Shown piece after piece: positions 34,688 through 47,746 of a stretch of DNA of 64,000 nt. Source of the DNA: Thinopyrum elongatum. Its lineage: Eukaryota; Streptophyta; Magnoliopsida; Poales; Poaceae. The first letter of the stretch is position 1. Each line of letters starts with the position of its first letter. A program made the position numbers and the translations under genes. The DNA lies in assembly GCA_011799875.1 (NCBI GenBank), contig CM022298.1:192780423-192844422 (forward strand), written 5' to 3'. Below the pieces are notes generated by a model. That model made no database searches. It had not been told where the DNA came from and worked only from the letters and a program-made list of their open reading frames with translations.

Positions 34688-37600
34688 TGTGACGACCCCG
34701 GCTTAATCGTGCACTAATCATACACGCAAATGCACACGATCAAGCCTAAGGACTCACTTGAAGATATCACAACACAACTCTAAAACATAAATAAATTCAT
34801 ACAAGCTTAATATTACAAGCCAGGGCCTCGAGGGCTCGAATACATAGCTCGATGGCATACAAGTGTCAGCGGAAGTGTCAGATATCTGGGTACAGGTATA
34901 TTACAGAACGGAGAGAGATAGGCCTTCACAGAGGCGGGGTAAAAAGAAAACTACGATCGAAAAGGCGTGGGCCTCCTGCCCTGGACCCTCCGATCCTACT
35001 CCTGGTCGTCAGACGGCTCCTCGTAGTAGTAGTACTCCCCGGGCTGGTAGTAGTAGTGGTCGTCGACGGGGACATCTGGCTCTGGGGCTCCGTCGTCTGG
35101 ATGCGACAAAGGGATAAAGGGGAAAAAAAGGAAAATAAAGCAAACGTGAGTACTCATCCGAAGTACTCAGCAAGCAAGGATCTACACTACATATGCATCA
35201 TTTTTAAAGGGGCTGTATTTGTGGACTGGGCTGCAGAAATGCCAGAATAGAGGGGAAGAGCCTAGTCCTATCAAAGACTAGCATCTTCAGCATCTTCAAC
35301 GGTCTCGCAGCATTAGAAGAGAGCAAATCAACATAATGTAAAGTATAGCAGTAATGTCATCAACCTCGGCCGGGGATTCTTCCTCGACTCCCTGCAAGAA
35401 AGCAATCCCAGAGCCGTACTATCCAGTTCTCTATCATGTCATGTTCTAGTTGTACCAATCGGGATACAACTCCGAGTGTCCGTTACTGTAGGACAGGCTA
35501 TCGATAGAAGTTTCTTCCCAGCAGGGGTGCACCAACTTACCCACCACGCTCACTTAACTCCGGCCGGACACACTTTTCTGGGTCATGCCCGGCCTCGGCT
35601 AAGCAACACGCCACAACCCGACCAAATACTTAACAGAGAGGTCAGCACGCCGGACTAACCTATGCCCCCAGGGGTCTTGGGCCATCGCCCCGGACGCTCC
35701 TGCACGTTGCGTACACCGCCGGTGAGCAGACCTAGCAACCCCTTAATACAAGCGCGGTTGCGTTCCCAGTCCAACCCAGCGTGTGCCGCTCAGTTGCTGA
35801 CGTCTATTAAGCTTCGGCTGAAGTATATGACGCAGAACGCCCATACTATGCCCACGTGATGGTTAGTGCTATCAGGCCAGAGGCCCCTCGGATCAAATAT
35901 CCAAACCGTAGTGGATTAGGAGCGCGCGGAAACGAGCAGAGACTCACGATCGATGTGACCCCGTCGCCCCGTCTCGAGGACTTGCGGCAAGGGCTAAGAA
36001 TGCCCGGCCACACCTCGTAGTTATCTCGCGGGCACCTCTCAGGTCAACCCGACTCCACATCACTTCGCATTCATGCTCGCGCGGGTACCCCTCAGGGCCG
36101 ACCCGTCTTTAGTATCATGGTTCATAGTCAAGTCATAATATCCAAGGTAGCTGTGTGTCTGACACTGAAGGGAACCCTGAGGAATCACCCTCGATGGAAT
36201 TCCCGCTCGATGTTGTCATCAAGGTGAACGAAGGAGGAATCACCCTCGAGGTCCACACTTGAACAGTCGCACGACGATGTCGTTATCGGGGGTGGTGTAG
36301 GAGGAATCACCCTCGCTTACCACGACCGATTAACTAACCTACAAGGTTATCATCATAAGTGCTGACGAGGTATCACCCTCGGCACTCGATAGTAACCCAG
36401 TAGTGTCGAGCATCTTAGGGGAAGTGACGTGCGGTGCCAGGTTCTAATCTTCAATCCTGTTGCTCGGGTCTTCTGAGAGTCCAGCGGGGTAGTCGGGATC
36501 AAGTGGGGGTCTCTGTCGGGTCTCTACCCAGCCTATTCTAAACAGTCTAGGATAACCAGCAAGGTAGCAAGGCAGGTTACAATAATCAGGCTATGCAGCA
36601 GATATAGGAAAACAATAGCAGTAGCAGTTCTAATGCAAGCATAAGAGAGAAGAGAATAGGCGATATAGGCATGTTCAAAATGGGGGTGCTTGCCTGTCTG
36701 CTCGACGGCAAGGGCCTGATCGTCGGGGACGTAGTCGTACTCCGGAGTGGCGTCTGGCTCAGGAGCTACGGCAACGTCGGGGTCTACCGAAAGGGAAGAG
36801 GGGGAGGAAACAAGTAAATATAGTGCAAACAGATGCAACACAGTGCGTGCGATGCTATGATGCAGTGCAGGGTTGCCTAAATTTGCCTCTAAGTCATTTT
36901 AGTTATTTTAGAATTAATTTGGGATTTATTAACCCATGTGCGTGCACTATTCATTTACCGGATTCGGGCCCAGAGTTATGAGTTCTTCTATGTAGGGGGT
37001 TCCGACAAGGAAACAGACAGCACGATCAGACTCGTCCCGTCGTTCTGAGCAACTTTCATGTTTTAACTTTTTCTATTCGAGCTACGGTTTAAAAGATATG
37101 AATTTTTAAAGTTTATTAGATTTTCTGGAATTATTTTATTTACAGAAAAAGGAATTATGATGTCAGCATGATGCATTGCTGACATCAGCAAGTCAACAGC
37201 GGCTGTACAGGTCAAACCTGACATGTGGGTCCAGTGGGACCCACATGTCAGCCTCTATTATCTAACAGTGGGTTAAACTAATCTAATTAAGATATTTAGG
37301 GGTTTGGGCCCTGGGTGTCAGTGAGACATTAGACTAATCTTGATTAATTTTAATCAAACCCAGTTAATTAGCTTAATTAACCGAACGGGCCCACACGTCA
37401 GTGGCACATGTGAACAGTGCCTCGCGTTGACCTTGGTCAACAGGGTCAACGGCGGCCAGGGGCCCACTGGCAGCGACCGTGGGCGGGCCCCACACCTTGC
37501 CACGCTGGCGGGGGCCGCCGGAATCGCTCCGGCGAGCGCTTCCGCGGCGGCAGAGCGCCGGAGCTGGCCGGAAATCACGTACGGGGCTCCATTCGGCCCG

Positions 37601-38900
37601 CGGTTGGGCGCGTACGAACGCGCGTGCAATGCCGCGTCGATCCCGGGCGGTGGCATGACCGGATGTGGACCACAGCGTCGACGACGAGCTCGACGGCGGA
37701 TGCCGAAGTTCGGGCTCGCACGGCACTCCACTACGGCTCGTCTTCGAGCGTTTCAAATGGCTAGGCGGGATCTACGCGGAGCGGCGGGTCTGACGGGCAC
37801 TCGCCTGTGACCATAAGGTCACCGGAGACTCGCCGTCGACGAGCCCCGTGGCGCTGCGTTCGGTCGTGCGTGGAAAAGGCAGCTAGGGAGCGTGCGAGGA
37901 CGAAAAGGAAGACGGGGAAGGTAGAGTGGCTCACCGCGCGGCTAAGAAAAGCCCTCGTTAGGCTTAGTAGCTGCAGGAGCTCGCCGGAGACGACGGAGAA
38001 CATCGGAGCAGAGGCGGAAGGGGACGGCGTCGCGCGGCGCCAGCGGTGCTCCTCAGCTACACCTGGTGGCGTCAGACGAACGAGCTGACGGCGGCGGATC
38101 CGTTGGACAGCTCGAGCGGTCGGGACGGTGCCTGTGGTCGCGGGATCTCGCCGTCGCGGAGACGGCTCCGCTCGGGCGTCGACGGGACCGAGAGGAAGGA
38201 GGTGCGGGAGGAGGGGATATGAGGCTCTAGGGTTGGAGAGGGAGGCGAGGATGGCCTTATCCTCGTCGTGACGCCGTGGGATGTGCGACACGGCATCGAT
38301 CAGCGGCTCGGGCGCGCGCGGCGTCGACACGGCGACAGAGAGAGAGAGAGGGAGAGCTAGGTGGGCTGGGCCGTCCAGCTGGGCAGCCAGGCGCAGTGCT
38401 CGGCTGGGCCTGCCAGGTAAGTGGCTTCGGCCTTTTCCATTTTTCTATTTTCTGTTTCTGTCTTTTTATTTCTTTGCTGTTTTGGAAATACTTAGGGCTT
38501 TATGCATTTTTGTAAATTGTGGGGACTTGGCCCAAATAATGTAATGCAATATTACCCTTCACCAAAAACTTGTTTGGACAGATTTGGATCTCATTTGAAT
38601 TTGAAATGATTTTAAATGTATTTAATATTGCTGTTTTGGGGCTGTTTCAACTTGTTTGAGTCATTTGCCTAACTCCAACTTTATTGATGATGGTTTTACA
38701 AATGTTCCTAGATTATTTGCCATTTAATGAACATTTTCCCAACAGTGTTTGATCAACTTCATATTTCACTTTTGAATTTGAGTCTTATTTCAGAATGGAG
38801 TTGATTTGCTTTGGTTAACCACTATGTTTAGGCACTGCAAATGATATGACTTGGCATTATCTTCAGCTGATCACAGTGGCAATTACATAGGGGTGTCACA
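34688..38900 (-). repeat. B 5' LTR
   Basis: About 4.21 kb, highly similar to 24623-28832. Exon-like segments beta 34996-35096 and alpha 36694-36783; inverted repeat 37219-37250. Differences from the 3' LTR are scattered rather than patchy, unlike element A. Confidence 0.92.
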
Positions 38901-40359
38901 AGCGATGGTCTTTTCCTACCAATCTATCCCCCTAAGAGCATGCGTGTAATACTTTGTTTCAATAACTAATAGATTTTTGCAATAAGTATATGAGTTCTTT
39001 ATGACTAATGTTGAGTCCATGGATTATACGCACTCTCACCCTTCCACCATTGCTAGCCTCTCTAGTACTGCGCAACTTTCGCCGGTGCCATAAACCCACC
39101 ATATATCTTCCTCAAAACAACCACCATACCTACCTATTATGGCATTTCCATAGCCATTCCGAGATATATTGCCATGCAACTTTCCACCGTTCCGTTTACT
39201 ATAACACGCTTCATCATTGTCATATTGCTTTGCATGATCATGTAGTTGACATCGTATTTGTGGCAAAGCCACCATACATAATTCTTTCATACATGTCACT
39301 CTTGATTCATTGCACATCCCGGTACACTGTCGGAGGCATTCATATAGAGTCATATTTTGTTCTAAGTATCGAGTTGTAATTCTTGAGTTGTAAGTAAATA
39401 AAAGTGTGACAATCTTCATTATTAGAGCATTGTCCCATGTGAGGAAAGGATGATGGAGACTATGATTCCCCCACAAGTCAGGATGAGACTCCGGACGAAA
39501 AATAAAAAATAAAAAAATAAAAAAGAGGCCAAAAAAAAGAGAGAAGGCCCAATAAAAAAATGAGAGAAAAGAGAGAAGGGGCAATGCTACTATCCTTTTA
39601 CCTCACTTGTGCTTCAAAGTAGCACCATGATCTTCATGATAGAGAATCTCCTATGTTGTCACTTTCATATACTAGTGGGAATTTTTCATTATAGAACTTG
39701 GCTTGTATATTCCAATGATGGGCTTCCTCAAATTGCCCTAGGTCTTCGTGAGCAAGCAAGTTGGATGCACACCCAGTCAGTTTCTTTTTGAGCTTTCATA
39801 AACTTATAGCTCTAGTGCATCCGTTGCATGGCAATCCCTACTCACTCACATTGATATCTATTGATGGGCATCTCCATAGCCCGTTGATACACCTAGTTGA
39901 TGTGAGACTATCTCCTTCTTTTTGTCTTCTCCACAACCACCATCTATTCCACCTATAGTGCTATGTCCATGGCTCACGCTCATGTATTGCGTGAAAGTTG
40001 AAAAGGTTTGAGAACATCAAAAGTATGAAACAATTGCTTGGCTTGTCATCGGGGTTGTGCATGATTTAAATATTTTGTGTGATGAAGATGGAGTATAGCC
40101 AGACTATATGATTTTGTAGGGATAAGCTTTCTTTGGCCATGTTATTTTGAGAAGACATAATTATCTTGTTAGTATGCTTGAAGTATTATTGTTTTTATGT
40201 CAATATTAAACTTTTATTTTGAATCATATGGATCTGAACATTCATGCCACAATAAAGAAAATTACATGGATAAATATGTTAGGTAGCATTCCACATCAAA
40301 AATTCTGTTTTTATCATTTGCCTACTCGAGGATGAGCAGGAATTAAGCTTGGGGATGCT
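38901..40359 (+). mobile_element. Element E, right interior segment
   Basis: Continues the 24622 side after the AGCGA duplication. Long 3' non-coding interior of an Athila-type element, with an A-rich low-complexity block (39498-39575) and no convincing ORF; the 182-codon minus-strand ORF at 39036-39584 is antisense and composition-driven. It ends with the polypurine tract AAGCTTGGGGATGCT before the LTR. Confidence 0.78.
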
Positions 40360-41954
40360 TGATACGTCTCCAACGTATCTATAATTTTTTATTGTTCCAT
40401 GCTATTATATTATCTGTTTTGGATGTTTTATATGCATTAATATGCTATTTTATATTATTTTTGGGACTAACCTATTAACCTAGAGCCCAGTGCCAGTTCC
40501 TGTTTTTTCCTTGTTTTAGAGTTTCGCAGAAAAGGGATATCAAACGGAGTCCAAACGGAATGAAACTTTGGCGATGATTTTTCTTGGACCAGAAGACATC
40601 CAGAGGACTTGGAGTGCATGTCAGGAAAGCCACGAGGAGGCCACAAGGTTGGAGGGCGCGCCCAGGGGGGTAGGGCGCACCCCCACCCTTGTGGGCCCTC
40701 GTGACTCCACCGGCCTATTTTTTCCGCCTATATATTCTCAAATATCCCAAAACCTACCGGGGGGAGCCACGAAAACACTTTTCCACCGCCGCAACCTTCT
40801 GTACCCATGAGATCCCATCTAGGGGCCTTTTCCGGCATCCTGCCGGAGGGGGATTCGATCACGGAGGGCTTCTACATCAACACCATTGCCCTTCCGATGA
40901 AGCGTGAGTAGTTTACCACAGACCTACGGGTCCATACCTAGTAGCTAGATGGCTTCTTCTCTCTCTTTGATTCTCAATACCATGTTCTCCTCGATGTTCT
41001 TGGAGATCTATTCGATGTTACACTTTTTTGCGGTGTGTTTGCCGAGATCCGATGAATTGTGGATTTATGATCAGCTTATCTATGAATATTATTTGAATCT
41101 CCTCTGAGTTCTTATATGCAAGATTTGATATCTTTGCAAGTCTCTTTGAACTATCGATTTGGTTTGGCCAACTAGATTGGTTTTTCTTGCAATGGGAGAA
41201 GTGCTTAGCTTTGGGTTCAATCTTGCGGTGTCCTTTCCCAGTGACAGTAGGGGCAGCAAGGCACGTATTGTATTGTTGCCATCGAGGATAAAAAGATGGG
41301 GTTTACATCATATTGCTTGAGTTTATTCCTCTACATCATGTCATCTTACTTAATGCGTTACTCTGTTCTTCATGAACTTAATACTCTAGATGCAGGCAGG
41401 AGTCGGTCGATGTGTGGAGTAATAGTAGTAGATGCAGGCAGGAGTCGGTCTACTTGATACAGATGTGATGCCTATATTCATGATCATTGCCTTAGATATC
41501 GTCATAACTTTGCGCTTTTCTATCAATTGCTCGGCAGTAATTTGTTCACCCACCGTAATGTTTTCTATCTTGAGAGAAGCCTCTAGTGAAACCTATGGCC
41601 CTCGGGTCTACTTTCCATCATATAAGTTTCCGATCTACAATCTTAGTTTCCTATTTACTTCCTTTGCAATCTTTTACTTTCCATTCCATAAACCAAAAAT
41701 ACCAAAAATATTACTTTACCATTTATCCATCTCTTTCAGATCTCACTTTGCAAATAACCGTGAAGGGATTGACAACCCCTTTATCGCGTTGGGTGCAAGT
41801 TGGTGTTTGTTTGTGCAGGTATTCGGTGACTTGTTCATTGTCTCCTACTGGATTGATACCTTGGTTCTCAAAACTGAGGGAAATATTTACTCTACTTTGC
41901 TGCATCACCCTTTCCTCTTCAAGGGAAAAACCAACGCAAGCTCAAGAAGTAGCA
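40360..41954 (+). repeat. Element E 3' LTR
   Basis: TGATACGTCTCCAACGTATC to CTCAAGAAGTAGCA, 1595 bp. A GC-rich inverted repeat (40641-40694) lies about 35 bp upstream of a TATA box in CCGCCTATATATTCTC (near 40729). The sequence TAGATGCAGGCAGGAGTCGGTC occurs twice, near 41389 and 41430. The flank TAAAA (41955-41959) is the expected right TSD. Confidence 0.87.
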
Positions 41955-42317
41955 TAAAATGCGATGAATCCTTCTCTCTGATTTTTTTCTCCCCGAACAT
42001 GAATATATAGAGTTGGAGTTAGGGTCGGAGGAGGTCCAGGGGACCCACAAGGCAGGGGGCGCGCCCTCCACCCTTGTGGACAGCTGGTGGGTCCCCTCTG
42101 GTTGATTCTTTCGCCTATATTTTTTATTTATTCCAAAAATATTCTTCATGAAATTTCAGGTCATTTCGAGAACTTTTATTTCTGCACAAAAATAACACCA
42201 AGGCAATTCTGCTGAAAACAGCGTCAGTCCGGGTTAGTTCCATTCAAATCATGCAAATTAGAGTCCAAAACAAGGGCAAAACAGTTTGGAAAAAGTATAT
42301 ACGGTGGAGACGTATCA
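41955..42317 (-). repeat. D 3' LTR, right segment
   Basis: Matches the last 370 bp of the D 5' LTR (50120-50488), ending GGAGACGTATCA. It includes the TATA region (TATATA at 42003-42008) and the CCACAAGG...CTTGTGG inverted repeat at 42040-42079. The polypurine tract of D, read on the minus strand as AAGCTTGGGGGAGT, lies at 42318-42333. Confidence 0.87.
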
Positions 42318-42333
42318 ACTCCCCCAAGCTTAA

Positions 42334-44430
42334 CCCATTGCTTGTCCTCAAGCAATTCAGTTGACAAACTGAAAGTGATAAAGAAAAACTTTTACAAACT
42401 CTGTTTGATCTTGTTGTTGCAAATATGTAAAGCCAGCATTCAAGTTTCCAGCAAAGATTATGAACTAACCACATTCACAATAACATTTAGGTCACACATT
42501 TACTCATATCAACTGCATAATCAACTAGCAAGCAATAATAATAAATCTCGGATGACAACACTTTTTCAAAACAATCATGATATGATATAACAAAATGGTA
42601 TCTCGCTAGCCCTTTCTGAGACTGCAAAACATAAATGTAGAGCACCCCTGAAGATCAAGGACTGACTAGACATTGTAATTCATGGCAAAAGAGATCCAGT
42701 CACAGTCATACTCAATATCAATTAATAACAACGCATACAAATGACAATGGTGCTCTCTAACTGGTGCTTTTTATACGAGGATGATGACTCAACATAAAAG
42801 TAAATAGATAGGCCCTTCGCAGAGGGAAGCAGGGATTTGCAGAGGTGCCAGAGCTCAAGCTTTCTGAAACAAAGATAAATATAATTTTGAGGAGTATGCT
42901 TTCATTGTCAACATAACAACCAAGAGATCTCGGTATCTTCCATACTAGATACATTATAGGTGGTTCCCAAACAGAATGGTAAAGTTTTTACTCCCCCTCC
43001 ACCAACAAGCACACTCCACGGCTGGTCCGAAACAATGGGTACCATCCATACCAACAACAGTCCTGGGGGAGTTTTGTTTGATATTATATTTTGATTTGAT
43101 TTGAGCATGGAACTGGGCATCCCGATTACCAGCCACTTTCTCGTGAATGACAAGTGAATCAGCACTCATCGTGAGAATAACCCACCTAGCATGGAAGATA
43201 CTGACATCCCCCAGTCGCTACATGAGTGATTCGGGCATACAAAACAGATTATTATTTGAAGGTTTAGAGTTTGGCACATGCAAATTTACTTGGAACGGCA
43301 TGTAAATACCGCATATAGGTAGGTATGGTGGACTCATATGGAACAACTTTGGGTTTATGGAAGTGGATGCACAAGCAGTATTCCCGCTTAGTACAAGTGA
43401 AGGCTAGCAAAAGGTTGAGGTGCGACCAACTAGAGAGCGACAACAGTCATAAACATGCATTGCGATTAACCAACATTGAGTGCAAGCATGAGTAGGATAT
43501 AAATCACCATGAACATAAATATCGTGGAGGCTATGTTGATTTTGTTTCAACTACATGCGTGAACATGTGCCAAGTCAAGCCACTCGAAACATTCAAAGGA
43601 GGATACCATCCTATTATACTACATCACAACCATTTTAAGAGCATGTTGGCACGCAAGGTAAACCATTATAAACTCCTAGCTAATTAAGCATGGCATGAGT
43701 AACTATAATCTCTAATTGTCATTGCAAACATGTTTCATTCATAATGGGCTGAATCAAGAACGATGACCTAATCATATTTACAAAAACAAGATAGGTCGAG
43801 TTCATACTAGCTTTTCCTCATCTCAATCATTTCATCAAATATCGTCATTATTGCCTTTCACTTGCACGACTGAACGGTGTGGAAAATAATAATAGTGCAC
43901 GCACATTGGACTAAGCTGGAATCTGCAAACATTTATTCAAACGAGAAGACAAGGTAATATGGGCTCTTCGTTAGATCAACAATAAAGCATATGAGAGCCA
44001 CTCAACATTTTCATCGTGGTCTTCTCCTTTCGACCCAAAGAAAGGAAAAAGAATTTCAAAGAAACACACTGAAATGTTTTTGGAGTTTTTGTTTTCCTGA
44101 AGGAAGTAAAAACAAGAACGAGAAAAACTATTTACACGGGAAAGCTCCCAACAAACAAAAAGAAGAACAAGAAATCTTTTTGGGTTTTCTTTTAATACTA
44201 CAACTAAACAAAGAAAGGAAAGCTAAAAAGAAGCTACAACTAATATTTTTGGATTCTCTCAAAGTTTTTCAAACACACAAGAAGAAAACGGAAAAAAAGA
44301 AAATAAACTAGCATGGATAATACAATGAAAAAGTATGAACACCGACAACTGGAATGAATGTGTGAACATGAATGTAATATCGGTGAGAAATACGTACTCC
44401 CCAAAGCTTAGGCTTTTGGCCTAAGTTGGT
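42334..44430 (-). other. Element D 3' non-coding interior
   Basis: About 2.1 kb between the envelope-position ORF and the 3' LTR. AT-rich with an A/G-rich stretch (44030-44310 on the plus strand). No ORF with a recognisable domain on either strand. Long non-coding 3' interiors are usual for Athila-type elements. Confidence 0.7.
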
Positions 44431-45455
44431 CTATGGCCACAGCTGGCCTAGCGGATATCCAAAGTTGTAGTCGGGGTTGTACTGGGATGCGGCAGCTACT
44501 GCATGAAGGGCTGCAGCATGGAGGCGAGAGGCCTCCACCTCTCTCTCATACTCGTTCTCCTCTTCTGTGGTTATAAAATATCTCCATTTCACCTGAAAGT
44601 TAAAGAAGGCAAGAGCAGGAAGGGTATTATGGACAGCACGCTGTCTGTCAAAGATTAGTCGATACAGGAGAGACTGTTCATTCCTCTCAAGAAACTGGTA
44701 CCGTACCAAAGCATTATAATCAAGAAAAGCAGGTGGTAACTCAATGTCATTCTCCTTTATAGGTACCCCAAGATAATTAGCTAAACGGGTGGCGTAAATC
44801 CCACCAAAGAAATCTCCATCTTTAGCATTAAGGTGTAACCTCCTCGCAATAATAGCCCCCAAGTTGTATTGTTTGTCATCCGTTAACACACACTTGAGGA
44901 CACTAAGATCCGATGCACAAAGGTGGCTATGATCATGTTTACCATTAATGCATCTACCTATAAAGAGAGCAAAATAATGTATGGCAGGAAAGTGAATGCT
45001 CCCCATGGTAGCTTGTGTGATATTTCTAGTTTATCCTACAGTGATGTTAGCAAGGAAATATTTGTATTCAGTTTTACGAGGCTCACTATGAACGCCCCAA
45101 TGTGGGTTTTGCATGCATTATTAAAATCTTCAAGGTCCATGGTATATGATTTATCATAAAGATCAAATAAAACGGTGTGAGTATTGCGCTGGGATGTAAA
45201 CTCAAACCTTCGCACGAATGAATCAGTGAGGTGGTAGTATTGCCGACATTTATCTGACACGAAGTCCTCAAGGTCAGCATTTTGTACGTACGAATCAAAT
45301 TCTTCCTTGAAACCTGCATGAATCATGAATTGATCCAACGGCCATTCGCAAGGCCGTACTCGAGCTTCCCTTGGTGGTTCAAGGTCCAGCTCCCGTATAG
45401 CGAGCCTTGGGGCTTGCTTCCTTGAGGAACCACCTTGGTATATCTTCCTAAACAT
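44431..45455 (-). pseudogene. Element D envelope-position ORF
   Basis: Starts MFRKIYQGGSSRKQAPRLAI. First frame 45455 to about 45110 (EDFVSDKCRQYYHLTDSFVRRFEF, then MDLEDFNNACK), a shift and a stop near 45020-45110, then 45006-44431 (IHFPAIHYFALFIGRCINGK, NLGAIIARRLHLNAK, GGIYATRLANYLGVP). It resembles the grass retrotransposon proteins found downstream of pol in Athila relatives, which in style recall plant mobile domain proteins; there is no signal peptide or membrane segment, so it is not an obvious envelope protein. Function unknown. Confidence 0.75.
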
Positions 45456-45839
45456 TTTTCTTCCTCTGAAAAATTTCTAAAAATTTTAGTGACTCAAAAT
45501 AAAAGTGAACCAAACTTAACAAAATCGGTAGCAACTACTCCTACAAGTGCCTAGAGGCTATATCAGGCATCAAAACTACTTTGGACCATATAAATTTGTC
45601 ATGCAAGCTCAAGAACAAGGTCACCACAGTAGCAAAATTTTGCAATAAATAAAGCACTAGAACAAAAACTAATTGGACCATTGGAGGAGTCACATACCGA
45701 AGAGCAATCCCCCAAAACAGTTTTTGCAAATGGAGCTTTGCACAAGGAGATCGTAAATGGCAGCAAGATGAGCTAGAACACGGGTTTGAGCAACGGGATG
45801 ATTTTTTCTGGAGGAAGAAGAAGTGGATGGGTGCTGGAA

Positions 45840-46080
45840 TAAGTGAGGGGGGCCTACGTGGGACCCACAAGGTAGGGGGCGCGCCCAGGGGGGTAGGGCG
45901 CGCCCTCCACCCTTGTGGTCCACTGGTGCAGCCCCTGGTGCATTCTCAGGGCCAAAAATTCTAAAATATTCTATAAAAAATCATACTAAAATTTCAGGGC
46001 ATTTGGAGAACTTTTATTTTCGGGACATTTTTTATTGCACGGATAACTCAGAAAACAGACGGATAATGCTATTTTTGCTT
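45840..46080 (-). promoter_or_regulatory. LTR-promoter-like segment inside element D
   Basis: Read on the minus strand, this segment runs parallel to the first 250 bp of the D LTR: a tail like GAAAACAGAC, then AATAAAAGTTCTCCAAATGC (LTR: AATAAAAGTTCTCGAAATGA), a CCTGAAAT-type word, and then the CCACAAGG-GGGCGCGCCC-CTTGTGG inverted repeat (45858-45921). Downstream follows a pyrimidine-rich leader and the envelope-position ORF. It looks like a promoter copy that could start a separate mRNA for that ORF. The homology is seen; the promoter role is inferred. Confidence 0.5.
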
Positions 46081-46183
46081 TATTTATTCTAAATAACAGA
46101 AAGTAAAAGGTGGGTACAGAAAGTTGTGCTTTCTAAATTCATCCATCTCATGCTCATCAAAAGGAATCCATTAACAAGGTTGA

Positions 46184-47593
46184 TCAAGTCTTATTAACAA
46201 ACTTCTTTCGAATAACATGAAACTGGAGAATTTTCGAATAACACTTGGTTACCTCAATGGGGATATGCATCTCGCCAACAATAAGAATATCATATTTCTT
46301 TTTGACAGTAGGTATAGGGAATTCAAAACCTCCGATAGCAATAGTTGAAATTTTTCCAATAGAATTGATGCTATGAACTTGAGGTTGTTTCTTCGGAAAG
46401 TGTACCGTATGCTCATTACCATTTACATGAAAAGTGACATTGCCCTTGTTGCAATCAATAACAGCCCCTGTAGTGTTCAAAAAGGGTCTACCAAGGATGA
46501 TTGACATACTGTCGTCCTCGGGAATATCAAGAATAACAAAGTCCGTTAAGATAGTAACGTTTGCAACCACAACAGGCACATCCTCACAAATACCGATGGG
46601 TATAACAGTTGATTTATCAGCCATTTGCAAAGATATTTCAGTAGGTGTCAACTTATTCAAATCAAGTCTATGATATAAAGAGAAAGGCATAACACTAACA
46701 CCGACTCCAAGATCACATAAAGCAGTTTTAACATAGTTTCTTTTAATGGAGCATGGTATAGTTGGTATTCCTGGGTCTCCTAGTTTCTTTGGTATTCCAC
46801 CCTTAAAAGTATAGTTAGCAAGCATGGTGGAAATTTCAGCTTCTGGTATCTTTCTTTTATTTGTAACAATATCTTTCATATACTTAGCATAAGGAGACAT
46901 TTTCAGAATATCAGTCAAACGCATACGCAAAAAGATAGGTCTAAGCATTTCAACAAAGCGCTCAAAATCCTCATCATCCTTTTTCTTGGATGGTTTAGGA
47001 GGAAAGGGCATGGTTTTCTGAACCCATAGTTCTATTTCTTTACCGTGCTTCCTAGCAACGAAGTCTCTCTTATCATAACGTTGATTCTTAGATTGTGGGT
47101 TATCAATATCAACAGCAGGTTCTACCTCCACATCATTATCATTACTAGGCTGAGCATCAACATGAACATCATCATCAACATTAGCACTAGGTTCATGTTC
47201 ATCACCAGATTGAGTTTCAGCATCAGAAATAGAAATATCATTGGAATTCTCAGGTGTATCTATAACAGGTTCACTAGAAGCATGTAAAGTCCTATCAGTT
47301 TTCTTTTTCTTTTTATTACTAGGAGGACTAGGTGCATCAGTATTAATTATTTGAGAATCTTGCTCAATTCTCTTTGGATGGCCTTCAGGAAACAAAGGTT
47401 CCTGGGTCATCTTACCACCTCTAGTCATAACCCTGACAGCATTATCATTGTTCTTACTATTCAACTCATTAAGCAAATCATCATGTGCCTTAAGTACTTG
47501 TTCTACTTGAGTTTTCACCATGGAAGCATGCTTACTAATAATCTTGAGATCACTAACAGTTCTACTCATGTAATCACCCAAGCGGTCAAGCAT
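46184..47593 (-). pseudogene. Element D gag C-terminus and protease
   Basis: 469 open codons. The first part is acidic and low-complexity (repeated D/N/E, 5 Lys run), with a K-rich linker, then the Athila-type segment FVEMLRPIFLRMRLTDILKM and protease CDLGVGVSVMPFSLYHRL (other copies have DLGAS, so two motif residues are changed), MADKSTVIPIGI and ILGRPFLNTTGAVID. It ends at 46184, exactly where RT should begin; no RT, RNase H or integrase follows. Confidence 0.85.
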
Positions 47594-47746
47594 GTAAGCA
47601 TTACGTTTCTATTGTCTACTAACATAAGCATTGAAATTTTCTTGTTTAACAATAAAATTATCAAACTCATCCAAGCATTGACTAGCAGACTTATTATGAG
47701 GAATATCGCCTTTATCAAATCTATAGAGAGAATTTACCTCTACTAC

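Larger units (their letters stand above)
24623..38900 (-). mobile_element. Element B: chromodomain Ty3/gypsy, full-length but inactivated
   Basis: The most recent layer of the stack by position. Ends TGTGACG...GTCACA with perfect TSD AGCGA at 24618-24622 and 38901-38905. LTRs are about 4.21 kb; the interior of 5.86 kb keeps the whole coding order: upstream ORF, gag, zinc knuckle, protease, RT, RNase H, integrase, chromodomain. Stops at five or more sites and two altered catalytic residues make it dead. It is related to A but of a different subfamily, with different LTR ends and GC block. Confidence 0.94.

Noticed and set aside
39036..39584. 182-codon minus-strand ORF in element E
   Set aside because: Antisense to E, starts in an A-rich tract that yields a run of F and L, and shows no domain.
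44431..45455. Retroviral-type envelope gene in D
   Set aside because: It sits in the envelope position, but no signal peptide, transmembrane segment or cleavage site is visible.
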